From contig JACRLB010000029.1 in NCBI GenBank assembly GCA_016235445.1, positions 62,001 through 126,000 on the forward strand: a DNA stretch of 64,000 bases, written 5' to 3'. Positions 16,975 through 26,187 of this stretch are shown here, piece after piece. The DNA comes from Chloroflexota bacterium (GTDB lineage Bacteria > Chloroflexota > Anaerolineae > Anaerolineales > Villigracilaceae). The notes under the pieces were generated by a model. It made no database searches. It saw only the letters and a list, made by a program, of their open reading frames with translations, and was not told where the DNA came from. Both the position numbers and the translations under genes were made by a program. Every line of letters begins with the position of its first letter. Within the stretch, counting starts at the first letter, position 1.

Positions 16975-17940
16975 TTGAACGCGGTAACTTTCCTTTCACC
17001 TGTGTTAGAAGAAATCAAACTCGTTGAAGAACGAATGCGCGCCCAGGCCGATGAATCTCATCCCGACCTGCGCGCCGCGCTCGAGCATTTGCTCGCGGCT
17101 GGAGGCAAGCGCATCCGCCCCACCCTCGGCCTGCTCGTTGGCAACATGCTGGGTGCGCCCCTTGAAAAACTCGTCACCCTCGGCGCGGCTGTTGAATTAT
17201 TGCACACCGCAACGCTGGTGCATGACGACCTGATCGACGGCTCCCTGCTTCGCCGCGGCATGGCCACGCTGAATGCGCGCTGGTCGCCGCCCGCCACCGT
17301 GTTGACAGGCGACTATCTTTTTGCGCGAGCCGCAAAACTTGCCGCCGAAACCGATCACCTGCCTTTGATGAAATTATTTTCAGAAACGCTCGCGACCATC
17401 GTCAACGGCGAACTGACGCAAATGTTCACCTCGCGCGGGTTGATCAGCCGCGACAATTATTACAAACGCATTTACGCCAAGACCGCATCCCTGTTTGAAA
17501 TGACTTCGCGCGCCGCGGCCATGGTCAGCCCTGCAAATGAAGAGACGATTGAATCCATGCGCGATTTCGGATATCAGATCGGTGTGGCCTTCCAGATCGT
17601 GGACGACATCCTCGACTTTAATGGCGATCAAAATGCAGTCGGCAAACCGCTCGGTTCGGACCTGTTGAATGGTCTGGTGACCCTGCCAGCCATTTACTAC
17701 GCTGAGGCCAATCCGACGGACGCCGATGTCGCATCCCTGCCCAATGGCGGCTGGACCAACAACGACAACATGACCCGCCTCGTGGATAACATCCGCATGA
17801 GTGATGCCTCCAAGAAAGCCATGCTCGAAGCCGAACAGCACATAGACCGCGCTCTCGCCTGCCTCGATTCGATGGACTCCTGCGTCGAATGCGAAGCCCT
17901 GGAAAACCTTGCCAAATATATTGTAGATAGAAAAGTGTAA
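16975..17940 (+). CDS. Polyprenyl diphosphate synthase
   Basis: 321 aa; builds long-chain isoprenoid diphosphates, most likely the quinone side chain. The first aspartate-rich motif is LVHDDLIDGS and the second FQIVDDILDF; GGKRIRPTL binds substrate and TGDYLFARA lies between. The chosen start is TTG 16975, with GGGGAG 6 nt upstream and directly after the tatD stop; the track ORF begins earlier inside tatD. Product length depends on residues before the first motif and is not predicted. Confidence 0.92.
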   Translation: MNAVTFLSPVLEEIKLVEERMRAQADESHPDLRAALEHLLAAGGKRIRPTLGLLVGNMLGAPLEKLVTLGAAVELLHTATLVHDDLIDGSLLRRGMATLNARWSPPATVLTGDYLFARAAKLAAETDHLPLMKLFSETLATIVNGELTQMFTSRGLISRDNYYKRIYAKTASLFEMTSRAAAMVSPANEETIESMRDFGYQIGVAFQIVDDILDFNGDQNAVGKPLGSDLLNGLVTLPAIYYAEANPTDADVASLPNGGWTNNDNMTRLVDNIRMSDASKKAMLEAEQHIDRALACLDSMDSCVECEALENLAKYIVDRKV

Positions 17941-17950
17941 ACTTATATCC

Positions 17951-18080
17951 GTCCTGAGCGGAGTGACGAGTGCTTTTCGAGGAACGAAGCCGAAGGACAA
18001 GTTAACGTAAAACATCAAATATCCTATATTCGCGTCCTTCGACTTCGCCGCACAAAAAACGCGCGGCTCCGCTCAGGACG
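17951..18080. repeat. Inverted pair of CTGAGCGGAG...GAAGGAC repeats
   Basis: GTCCTGAGCGGAG...GCCGAAGGAC on the left and GTCCTTCGACTTCG...CTCCGCTCAGGAC on the right form two hairpins in inverse orientation. This is the intergenic form of the repeat whose pieces occur inside metG. The second copy lies just before the DUF177 start. Confidence 0.8.
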
Positions 18081-18097
18081 AAGAAAACAACCCTCCC

Positions 18098-18604
18098 ATG
18101 CCCAGCCCTAAAAAACCCTTCCGCTTTAACGTCGGTTTCATCATTCACGCAGAGATCGGCTATAACCACGACTTTCCCTTTGAGTTTGAGAAGGTCAACC
18201 TTGAAGACCTCGAACTGCGCCATTTTGGAGGTATTGCCAATGTCGGCAAGACCCCGCAGGGACTCATCCTGCAAGGTGACTTCTCCGCTGAAACATCGCT
18301 CAAATGCGTGCGCTGTCTGACAGATTTCGACCACGCATTAGACTGGTCTTTCACCGAGTTGTACGCCTTCGATCAACGCTCCGAAACCGAGGAAGGCCTG
18401 CTCATTCCCGATGACGCGCATCTTGATATTGCAGAAATGCTGCGCGAGTATGCCCTGCTCGAAGTTCCCATCAGCCCTGTTTGCAAGCCCAGTTGCAAGG
18501 GGCTTTGTCCTGAATGCGGGCAGAACCTAAACGAGAAGGATTGCGGCCACAGGCCTGAACCATCCGATTCTCCATTTGCAAAACTAAAAGACCTGTTGAA
18601 ATAG
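18098..18604 (+). CDS. DUF177 (YceD family) protein
   Basis: 168 aa. The DUF177 core LKCVRCLTDFDHAL with a CxxC pair is followed by LREYALLEVPISPVCKPSCK and CPECGQNLNEKDC, a cysteine cluster likely to bind metal. In many bacteria the gene is followed by rpmF (ribosomal protein L32) and is linked to 23S rRNA accumulation. Here a terminator comes straight after the stop and no rpmF is present. The start is the ATG that follows the inverted repeat, without a strong ribosome-binding site. Confidence 0.88.
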   Translation: MPSPKKPFRFNVGFIIHAEIGYNHDFPFEFEKVNLEDLELRHFGGIANVGKTPQGLILQGDFSAETSLKCVRCLTDFDHALDWSFTELYAFDQRSETEEGLLIPDDAHLDIAEMLREYALLEVPISPVCKPSCKGLCPECGQNLNEKDCGHRPEPSDSPFAKLKDLLK

Positions 18605-18605
18605 C

Positions 18606-18634
18606 GAATGCTCCCCAGATCGGGGAGCATTTCT
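18606..18634 (+). terminator. Terminator after DUF177 gene
   Basis: AATGCTCCCC and GGGGAGCATT form a 10-bp stem with an AGATC-type loop, followed by TTCT. Confidence 0.8.
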
Positions 18635-18644
18635 ATTATCAGTA

Positions 18645-18724
18645 GTTCACGAAAAGGCTTCGTAGTAGCGACTTTAGTTGCTTTTTACCCGAACGACTAA
18701 AGTCGTTACTGCGTTCTCGTGAAG
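18645..18724. repeat. Hairpin repeat, GACTTTAGTCGTTACT family
   Basis: GTAGTAGCGACTTTAGTTGC pairs with ACGACTAAAGTCGTTACTGC, within outer TTCACGA/TCGTGAA arms. Separates the convergent DUF177 and response-regulator genes. No ORF. Confidence 0.75.
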
Positions 18725-18733
18725 TTCTGATTA

Positions 18734-19948
18734 TTACTTCTTTCTTTCCTGATAACGCTTGTAAACCCGCGTCCAGGTTTCGGATGGGTTTTCAGGTTTG
18801 GCTTTTTTATGTTCTTTCTTGCTCAGGAAGAACGCAAAATCTTCCAGCAATGCCGAAATGGGTTCTTTGGCTTTGTCGAGCACAAGCGGGCGGCCCATGT
18901 TGATTGCTTCCACTATGGCATCCGGCACATGCGGAATGGTGGCCACAAACTCCATGCCCATCGCGGCTTCGATCTTTTCCTTTGCAAGGCTGGAGCGCGG
19001 GATGATGCCATTCAGCAAGGGCTTGATCCTTTCGGCAGGGTAGCCAAGTTTTTTGTAGGCATCCAGTGCGGCGGCGGTGGCGCGGACAGAGGCCATATCG
19101 GGGGCGCTCACCAGCAAAATAATATCGGCGAGGTCCAGGGCGCTGATGGCGGCTTCGCTAAAATCGTGGGGAAGGTCGGCAATGATGTATTGATACTGTT
19201 CCTTGAGCATGGTGATGACGCTGGTAAGCATTTCGCCGCGCAAGGCTTCGCCCTCGTCTGGAAAGGTGGGCGCTGCGATGAAGGCCAGGCCGCTTTCATG
19301 GGTACTGATAATGCTGTTCAATGAATCCGCATCCAATTCACCTTCTTTGTAGCGGGATACATCGGCCCAGGTGCGGCGCAGGTTTTTGTTGAGCATGAGA
19401 GCCACCTGGCCTGCGGTCATGGTAAAGTCCAGGAGGATGGTTCTGCCCCACAAATTGGATAGGGACAAGCCGAGGTTGACAGCCAGTGTGGAGCAACCCG
19501 TTCCGCCGCGCAGGCTGTGGACGGCGATCATCCGCGCAAGCTGTGAGGGGTCCCTTGTAACCGTAACAGGCGGGATCAATTCTGCCCGGCGGACAAGGGC
19601 CGCCACCCGCGCGGCTAATTCGGCAGGCTCAAACGGCTTGCTCAAATAATCGTCCGCGCCCACTTCAAAGGCGCGCAGTTTATCCTGCAAACCAGCCTGT
19701 GCCGTAAGCACAAGAATGGGCGTGGAGATAAACTGGGCGTCGCGGCGCAGTTGGTGGGTCACTTCGTATCCGGTAATATCCGGCATCATGACGTCGGTGA
19801 TGATCAGGTCGGGTTTGGTGGTGCGGGCGCGGGCAATGCCGCTGATGCCGTCTTCTGCAAAAACGATCTGGTAATCCAGCCCGTCGAGGGCTTTGCTGAT
19901 TAGCTGGTAATAGGTGGGTTCATCGTCAATCACGAGAATGCGAGTCAT
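18734..19948 (-). CDS. Response regulator fused to CpaE-like ParA/MinD ATPase
   Basis: 404 aa. Residues 1-125 are a receiver domain (ILVIDDEP, phospho-acceptor in LIITDVMMPD, LTAQ and YLSKPFEPAEL). From about 140 is a ParA/MinD-type domain with IAVHSLRGGTGCSTLAVNLG, DFTMTAGQVALMLN and IIADLPHDFSE. Both Walker A lysines are replaced (RGGTGCST), as in several CpaE proteins, so ATP hydrolysis is doubtful. CpaE-type proteins position Flp/Tad pili at the pole, but no pilus genes are in the window. The gene starts 13 bp after the hybrid kinase stop, so the two form one operon and probably one pathway. Confidence 0.9.
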   Translation of the reverse strand: MTRILVIDDEPTYYQLISKALDGLDYQIVFAEDGISGIARARTTKPDLIITDVMMPDITGYEVTHQLRRDAQFISTPILVLTAQAGLQDKLRAFEVGADDYLSKPFEPAELAARVAALVRRAELIPPVTVTRDPSQLARMIAVHSLRGGTGCSTLAVNLGLSLSNLWGRTILLDFTMTAGQVALMLNKNLRRTWADVSRYKEGELDADSLNSIISTHESGLAFIAAPTFPDEGEALRGEMLTSVITMLKEQYQYIIADLPHDFSEAAISALDLADIILLVSAPDMASVRATAAALDAYKKLGYPAERIKPLLNGIIPRSSLAKEKIEAAMGMEFVATIPHVPDAIVEAINMGRPLVLDKAKEPISALLEDFAFFLSKKEHKKAKPENPSETWTRVYKRYQERKK

Positions 19949-19961
19949 GTCAGGCCTCCGT

Positions 19962-22900
19962 CTATGGGGTATGTTGAAGCAGATATTCCCGAACCCGGCT
20001 GGCTTCGGTATCGAGATATTCGATCAGGGACTGGGTTTCGGCAATGTCTTCATGTTTGCAAAGCTGTTCGAGGTGCGCGGCAAGTTCGGCGAGGAAGGTG
20101 GCGTCAAAATTCAGGGAGACTCCCTTGAGCGTGTGTACGTGGCGGGCGAGTCGGTTGATGTCGCCGTCTGTGTAGGCGGAGTGAATTTCTTCCATGCGGG
20201 CGGGCAGGTGATCTCGAAAATCTTTGCACAACTCGAGCATGAATTCGCGGTCGCCGTCAAAGCGGAGGAGTGCGGCTTCCAGGTTTACGGGAATTTCCGG
20301 GGGAGTGAATGTTTGGGGTTCAGGAGCAGGCCGCTCGGTGGGGTGGGAGGCGGGGTTGTCTTCTTCTCCGAACAAGCCTTCATCGGCATCCATTGAAAAT
20401 TTCTGCTCATCGAAAGATGCGGGTTGAAGTTTGTCATCCTCTTGATCTGGTGTGACTTCCAGCCAGCGATCCAAAACATTGTAAAGGATGCGTGATTCGA
20501 TGGGCTTGGTGACGTAATCGTCCATGCCTGCGTCGATGCATTTCTCACGGTCGCCTTTCATGGCGTGGGCGGTCATGGCAACGATGGGGATATGCTGGTT
20601 GTGGGCGATCTCCCAATCACGGATTTTGCGGGTGGCTTCGAAGCCGTCGAGCTCGGGCATTTGCACGTCCATGAGAACGATGTTGTAGCCGCCTGAGATG
20701 GTTTTTTCAAAAGCCTGCTGGCCGTCATCCACCACATCGACAAAGTAGCCGGCTTTCTGCAAAATGGCGACGGCGAATTTCTGGTTGATGGAGTTGTCTT
20801 CTGCGAGCAGGATGCGCTTGCCGACCGATCGTTTTTCGGAGATCACATGGCGGGTAACAAGGCCGGGGTCGTCTTCGCCATGGCTGCTGAGAATTGCGAG
20901 CAGGGCATCGTACAACATTTGTTGTTTGACCGGCTTTAGCAGGTAGCCTGCACAGCCAAGCGCCTTGAGCCGTACGGCGTCGCCGCGTTTGCCCATGGAG
21001 GTAAGGATGACGACTTTTACATCCTTGACGAGCGGGTCGCTTTTGATGGCGCGGGCGGTCTGTTCGCCGTCCATGCCGGGCATTTGCATATCCAGTAACA
21101 CAACCTGATAGGGGTTTCCTTCGCGGGCGGCGTTGTGGAGCATTTCAAGGCCGCGCGCTCCGCTGGCGGCTGTATCTACAGAACAGCCGAAGCCTTCCAT
21201 CATTTTCGTGAGCACGATTCGATTCGTCTGGTTATCGTCGATGCCGAGGACGCGGGCGGTTCGCAAGTCGGTTGCGCTGAGGGAGATGGCGCTTTCAACG
21301 GGCGGTTCGGCGCTGATTACTTCAAAGGTGATGTCAAACCAAAAATCACTGCCCATGCCCGATTCACTCTTTATGCCGATCTCGCCGTTCATGGCCTCGA
21401 CCAATTGTTTGGAGATGGTCAGGCCGAGTCCCGTGCCGCCGTATTTTCGTGTGGTGGAACCATCTGCCTGTGTAAAACGATCAAAGATGGCCGCCTGTCT
21501 TTCGGGCGGAATGCCAATGCCTGTATCCTGCACGGAAAAATGGATTTTGGCGTGAGAGGTATTATCTTCCACTGCCTCGGCGCGGATGACGATTTCTCCC
21601 TGGTGTGTGAACTTGATGGCGTTGCCGACCAGGTTGGTTAATATTTGGCGCAGTCTGCCTGCATCTCCGTGCAGGACGTGGGCAATATCGGGGTGTACGA
21701 GGCAAACCAGCTCAAGGCCTTTATCCTGTGCGCGCCTGGCGAGTGCATAGCCTACATCTTCCACCAGGTTGCGCAGGTTGAAGTTGATGGCTTCGAGTTC
21801 GAGTTTGCCCGCTTCGATCTTCGAGAAATCCAAAATATCATTGAGAAGGGTGAGCAGAGCCTCGGCGCTCTTGAGCGAGGTTTGCAGGTAATCCTGCTGT
21901 TCGTTGTTCAAGGGAGTGTCGAGGGCAAGCTCCAACATGCCGATCACGCCATTCATCGGCGTGCGGATCTCGTGGCTCATATTGGCGAGGAATTCACTCT
22001 TCGAGCGGTTGGCCTGTTCGGCCTCCTGCTGGGCGCGGACAATTTCTGAAATGTCGTGGTAGATCGCCAGGGTGCCGGTCTTCTCCCCTTCCACGAATAC
22101 GGGCACGCCAAAAATTTCCACATCCACGAGGCTGCCATCCTTGCGGCGGCGTTTGCTCAGCGCATGGACATTATCCTGCGTAACCTGCCGGGTATATTGA
22201 ACGGCTTCTTCACGCGTTTCTGGCGTTGTAATCAGGTCATCCAGGTTGGTCCCCACAATTTCCGCGTTGTTGTAGCCATACAGGTTTTCAAAAGCAGGGT
22301 TGCTGGATACGATCTTCTCATGATTATCCAAAACCACGATGGCCACCGGGCTGTTGCTGACCAGCGATTCAAAAAATTGCTTCTGGCGTAATGTCTCTGT
22401 CTCGATGCGTTTGCGCTCGGTGATATCGCGCGCCACCCAGACAACCCTATCCTCCTGCATGGGCGAGATCGTCCCCGAAAACCAGGTCAGTTGGCCGGCA
22501 ATCGGCAGGGAATATTCCACTTGCAGGATTTTTCGACTCTCCAAAACGGTGTGGATGTTGCCCATCAGCTTTTCCGCTTCCTCCCTGGGGAAGACGTCGC
22601 TCAACGTCTTTCCGATCAGGTCTTCGGGAGGCTTGATCAATAAATCCGAGCGGGTGGGCGCCACGCTGACGTATTTTCCGTTGCGGTCATACACAATGAC
22701 CACATCGCTCATGGCGGCGAAGAGCGCGCGCATTTGAGTTTCGGAAGCGCTAAGCGCCTCCAGGGCCTGCTTGCGCTCTGTAATATTTTCCTTGACCGCG
22801 AGAAAATGAGTGATCTCCCCGTTTTCATTCGTGATCGGCGAGATGGATGCAGATTCCCAATATAGCTCGCCAGTTTTTTTCTTGTTTTGAAGTTCCCCCC

Positions 22901-23687
22901 GCCATTCCCCACCGGACAGGATCGTATCCCACAACCGCTTATACTCCTCCGGAGGTGTATGCCCTGATTTCAGGATGCGCGGATTTTGCCCGATGACTTC
23001 TTCGAGGGCGTAGCCAGTGGTTTGCGAAAATTTTGGGTTGGCGTACTCGATCCGGCCTTGCAGGTCTGAAATCACAATCGTGGATGCGCTTTGCTCCACC
23101 GCGCGGGATAGTTTGCGGAGGCGTTCCTCTGCCTGTTTCCGTTCGGTAATATCGGAGAGAATGATCAGGCTTTGTTCCTCGGCTCCATGCACCTGAACTG
23201 CATGAGTGGAAACATCATACAGGCGTTTCAGCCAGGTGAATTCTGTTGCGCGGTTTTTTTGCGCTTCCAGGAAATCCCCCCCCAGTACATTTGCGAGCGG
23301 CGCGCCGATGATGTTGGAGAACCTTGTGTTGAGGCGGTCTGCCACTACATGGTTACAGCGCAGGATGGTGTTTTCCGCATCCACAACAAATATCAGGTCG
23401 GAAAAAGAGTCGAAAATAACCTCCCATTCCTTTTTAGACTGGTCAATCGCCGCGGAAAGGTTGCGCTGTACGCCGATCATCCCCGCCATCAGGCCGATTA
23501 CGATGGGGGCAAGGTCCACCACATACATGATTGGCGCGGTTCTATGAATGTACTTGAAAGACTCGAATGTAAAAGGCAGGTTTTGTCTATTAAACTCAAG
23601 CCAGATTCCCATGGCAATAAACACAAATCCCCCCAATACGCCAATAAACCCAAATATATATGTTGCCCGGCTTTTATACCAATTCAT
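19962..23687 (-). CDS. Hybrid sensor histidine kinase with four PAS, two receivers and HPt
   Basis: 1241 aa. Two N-terminal helices (IFGFIGVLGGFVFIAMGIW and a second near residue 50) are followed by four PAS domains (start words DSFSDLIFVVDAEN, SASTIVISDLQGR, AAMSDVVIVYDRNG, NSPVAIVVLDNHE), a HisKA dimer with NMSHEIRTPMNGVIG, an HATPase domain (TGIGIPPERQ, GGTGLGLTISKQL), receiver 1 (VVLLDMQMPGMDG), receiver 2 (IVLMDVQMPELDG) and a C-terminal HPt with HTLKGVS. The layout is like BarA/RpfC phosphorelay kinases. The start is ATG 23687, with GGAGG 5 nt upstream. The receiver-CpaE protein next to it is the obvious final acceptor (inference). Confidence 0.93.
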   Translation of the reverse strand: MNWYKSRATYIFGFIGVLGGFVFIAMGIWLEFNRQNLPFTFESFKYIHRTAPIMYVVDLAPIVIGLMAGMIGVQRNLSAAIDQSKKEWEVIFDSFSDLIFVVDAENTILRCNHVVADRLNTRFSNIIGAPLANVLGGDFLEAQKNRATEFTWLKRLYDVSTHAVQVHGAEEQSLIILSDITERKQAEERLRKLSRAVEQSASTIVISDLQGRIEYANPKFSQTTGYALEEVIGQNPRILKSGHTPPEEYKRLWDTILSGGEWRGELQNKKKTGELYWESASISPITNENGEITHFLAVKENITERKQALEALSASETQMRALFAAMSDVVIVYDRNGKYVSVAPTRSDLLIKPPEDLIGKTLSDVFPREEAEKLMGNIHTVLESRKILQVEYSLPIAGQLTWFSGTISPMQEDRVVWVARDITERKRIETETLRQKQFFESLVSNSPVAIVVLDNHEKIVSSNPAFENLYGYNNAEIVGTNLDDLITTPETREEAVQYTRQVTQDNVHALSKRRRKDGSLVDVEIFGVPVFVEGEKTGTLAIYHDISEIVRAQQEAEQANRSKSEFLANMSHEIRTPMNGVIGMLELALDTPLNNEQQDYLQTSLKSAEALLTLLNDILDFSKIEAGKLELEAINFNLRNLVEDVGYALARRAQDKGLELVCLVHPDIAHVLHGDAGRLRQILTNLVGNAIKFTHQGEIVIRAEAVEDNTSHAKIHFSVQDTGIGIPPERQAAIFDRFTQADGSTTRKYGGTGLGLTISKQLVEAMNGEIGIKSESGMGSDFWFDITFEVISAEPPVESAISLSATDLRTARVLGIDDNQTNRIVLTKMMEGFGCSVDTAASGARGLEMLHNAAREGNPYQVVLLDMQMPGMDGEQTARAIKSDPLVKDVKVVILTSMGKRGDAVRLKALGCAGYLLKPVKQQMLYDALLAILSSHGEDDPGLVTRHVISEKRSVGKRILLAEDNSINQKFAVAILQKAGYFVDVVDDGQQAFEKTISGGYNIVLMDVQMPELDGFEATRKIRDWEIAHNQHIPIVAMTAHAMKGDREKCIDAGMDDYVTKPIESRILYNVLDRWLEVTPDQEDDKLQPASFDEQKFSMDADEGLFGEEDNPASHPTERPAPEPQTFTPPEIPVNLEAALLRFDGDREFMLELCKDFRDHLPARMEEIHSAYTDGDINRLARHVHTLKGVSLNFDATFLAELAAHLEQLCKHEDIAETQSLIEYLDTEASRVREYLLQHTP

Positions 23688-24135
23688 TGATACCTCCACG
23701 ACATAAAAGTATGGATTACCAAATTAATTAATTTCAGTATATCATACGGAAAATTGTAAAAATCTTACAATTAAGTAACGTCTCAAAGGCAGGGTTTACC
23801 CGCATTGACAGAATCTAGCCGCCATTCCCAACGGCACGCATGGTCTTTGCAAAGTCCGTTGACGAATTTTGGATTTTGTAGCTCAGGCATAACGCGAATG
23901 GCGCGAAGGGAGCAAATTTTCGCGAAAGCCACACCCTGGCGCGGACATCCACTTGCCATTCACCCAAGGACATAGTAAACTAGCGCTCATGAGTTTCAAA
24001 CACGTTTCCCCAATGGTGCTAACACTTGCACCGCGCGCAAGTGCAGGTGTGACCATGGCCATGCACAGCATAATGCGAATGGAGATGTCTCCCTGTGCCA
24101 AATGGAAAGCACGTTAGGTCTACACACCTGAACGT
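23688..24135. other. Gene-free stretch before metG
   Basis: No convincing ORF. Contains AACACTTGCACCGCGCGCAAG, one of several CACTTGCRCCG...GTGCAGGTG repeats (others near 24.21, 60.95 and 53.6 kb), and small inverted words such as CCATGGCCATG. It ends in a strong + terminator with no annotated gene in front, so a short untranslated transcript could start here. No SRP, 6S, tmRNA or RNase P signature was seen. Confidence 0.5.
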
Positions 24136-24172
24136 AAAAAGGCTGTCCATTTCGCGGACGGCCTTTTTGTTT
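24136..24172 (+). terminator. Orphan terminator
   Basis: AAAAAGGCTGTCC and GGACGGCCTTTTT make a long stem followed by GTTTG; symmetric A- and T-runs would let it work both ways. The nearest + gene upstream is over 5 kb away. Confidence 0.85.
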
Positions 24173-24301
24173 GTAAATGCAAAAACATTTAAACACATAG
24201 GACACAACACTTGCGCCGCACGCCAGTGCAGGTGAGAGCACAAAGGTTTTTCCTTAGTGTTCCTTCGTGCCCTTAGTGGTAAAAGAACTACGGAGGCACG
24301 A

Positions 24302-26155
24302 ATGAACGAGAATATCCTTATCGCCATCGCCTGGCCATACTCAAATGCCGAGATACATGTTGGGAATATCACGGGTTCCCACTTGCCCGGTGACATTGTT
24401 GCGCGCTACCACCGCCTGCAAGGGAACAAAGTCCTCGTGGTGTCAGGCACGGATTCGCATGGCACACCCGTTGTCATCGCCGCGGACAAAGAGGGCAAGC
24501 CCGTCGAGGAAGTCTACAAAAAATATCACAACTCCTTCATCGAAGTCTTCAAAGGCTACGGCATCACCTACGATATGTTCACCACCACGCACAGCGAGAA
24601 TCATTTCAAGGTCTCGCAGGCCATGTTCCTTGCCTTGCAAAAAAACGGATTTCTTTTCAAGCAGTTCAGCAAGCAGTGGTACTCACCCAGCGCGGACAAG
24701 TTCCTGCCTGACCGCTACGTCGAAGGGACTTGTTACATCTGCGGCTTCGAAGGCGCGCGCTCCGATCAATGCGACAACTGCGGCAACGTATTGGAGCCAG
24801 AGAAATTAATTAATCCGCGCGCCAAGACTGGCGACGGCGCACTCGAACTGCGCGACACCGAACATTTTTATCTCGATCTTTCCAAGCTCGAGCCTGATGT
24901 GAAAAACTTTTTAAAGGAACGCGCCCCGCACATGCGCGACACCGTCATCGGCGAGTCACTGCGCAAGATCGAAAGCGAAGGACTCAAAGCCCGCTCGATC
25001 ACACGCGACCTCGATTGGGGCATCCCCGTTCCCGTCGAAGGCTGGACGGAAGCAGGCAAGCGCATTTACGTTTGGTTCGAAGCAGTCATCGGCTACCTCT
25101 CCGCCCCCATTGAGTGGAGTCAACTTCAAGCGTCCTCCCTGAGCGGAGGGGAGAGTAGCGACCCGAAGTCGAAGGGCGATGCGTGGCGCGATTGGTGGAC
25201 GAATCCCAACGCGAAGCAATTCCACTTTATCGGCAAGGACAACATCTTCTTCCACACATCGCAATGGCCTGCTGAATTAATGGGCGCAGGCAGCGCGTTC
25301 ATGGAAATCTTCGCAGGAGAAGAAGTTCCATTGACCCTGCCGTATGATGTGCCCGCCAATCAGTTCATGAACCTCGAAGGAAAAAAGATCAGCGGTTCGG
25401 GCAATTGGGGCGTGTGGGGACTCGACGCGCTGACGCGTTTCGACCCCGATGCCCTGCGTTATTACCTGACCGTCAACATGCCCGAAGCAAAGGACAGCGA
25501 TTGGGATTGGGCTGAGTTCGTGGCGCGCAACAACAACGAACTGGTAGCCACGTGGGGCAACCTTGCAAACCGCGTACTGGCATTTTGTTACAAGAATTGG
25601 GATGGGCAAGTTCCTGATGTGCCCTTCGACACGGCTCAGGGTGCGCTCGCGCTTCGCGACTCCGACCTGAGCCTGCTCGCCACCATCGAAAATGGATTCA
25701 ACACTGTGGGCGCAGAACTCGAAGCCGTGCGTCTGCGCTCTGCATTAAGCGAGACGATGAAACTTGCCACGGTCGTCAATCAATATCTGGATGTCAACGC
25801 GCCGTGGTCTGCCATCAAAGTGGATAAAGCCGAAGCGGGCAAAACAGTCTACACCGCGCTCAAAGCCATTGACTCGCTCAAGGTCATGTTCTCCCCCTTC
25901 CTGCCCTTCACCTGCGAAAAACTGCACAGCTTCTTCAACTACGAAACTCCCCTCTTCGGCGAGCAATACACCGAGACGGTTAAAGACTCGCTCGGCGAGC
26001 ATACGGTATTGCGTTATCGCCCTTCGACTTCGCTCAGGGTGCAATGGAAGCCCAGCGACTTACAGCCCGGGAAGAAGTTGAATCAACCTGCTCCGCTGTT
26101 TAAGAAGTTGGAGGAGAGTGTGATTGAGGAGGAACGAGCGAGATTGGGGAAATAA
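24302..26155 (+). CDS. metG: Methionyl-tRNA synthetase
   Basis: 617 aa, class I, charging tRNA-Met. The HIGH-type motif is HVGN (residues 19-22), a zinc knuckle shows as CYICGFEGARSDQCDNCG, and the second signature is KKISGS in place of KMSKS. The anticodon-binding helical domain follows without the C-terminal tRNA-binding (EMAP) domain. Three segments are encoded by the CTTCGACTTCGCTCAGG repeat: SSLSGGESSDPKSKG, VPFDTAQGA and RPSTSLRVQ. The first two look like extra loops compared with what I recall of the family. The start is ATG 24302 after GGAGG. A second copy of the last 38 codons, stop included, lies downstream, after an inserted gene pair. Confidence 0.93.
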   Translation: MNENILIAIAWPYSNAEIHVGNITGSHLPGDIVARYHRLQGNKVLVVSGTDSHGTPVVIAADKEGKPVEEVYKKYHNSFIEVFKGYGITYDMFTTTHSENHFKVSQAMFLALQKNGFLFKQFSKQWYSPSADKFLPDRYVEGTCYICGFEGARSDQCDNCGNVLEPEKLINPRAKTGDGALELRDTEHFYLDLSKLEPDVKNFLKERAPHMRDTVIGESLRKIESEGLKARSITRDLDWGIPVPVEGWTEAGKRIYVWFEAVIGYLSAPIEWSQLQASSLSGGESSDPKSKGDAWRDWWTNPNAKQFHFIGKDNIFFHTSQWPAELMGAGSAFMEIFAGEEVPLTLPYDVPANQFMNLEGKKISGSGNWGVWGLDALTRFDPDALRYYLTVNMPEAKDSDWDWAEFVARNNNELVATWGNLANRVLAFCYKNWDGQVPDVPFDTAQGALALRDSDLSLLATIENGFNTVGAELEAVRLRSALSETMKLATVVNQYLDVNAPWSAIKVDKAEAGKTVYTALKAIDSLKVMFSPFLPFTCEKLHSFFNYETPLFGEQYTETVKDSLGEHTVLRYRPSTSLRVQWKPSDLQPGKKLNQPAPLFKKLEESVIEEERARLGK

Positions 26156-26164
26156 TTCCCGTGC

Positions 26165-26170
26165 TATAAT
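26165..26170 (+). promoter_or_regulatory. -10 box for the antitoxin-like/protease-like pair
   Basis: TATAAT lies 17 nt before the ATG at 26188, with AGAGGTG between as ribosome-binding site. The best -35 is TTGGGG at 15 bp spacing, in the end of metG. The inserted pair thus carries its own promoter. Confidence 0.5.
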
Positions 26171-26187
26171 CTCTTTAGAGGTGTCCC

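Noticed and set aside
21135-23690. Several plus-strand ORFs of 110-172 aa opposite the hybrid histidine kinase
   Set aside because: Antisense shadows with no domain; the kinase frame has every expected motif in order.
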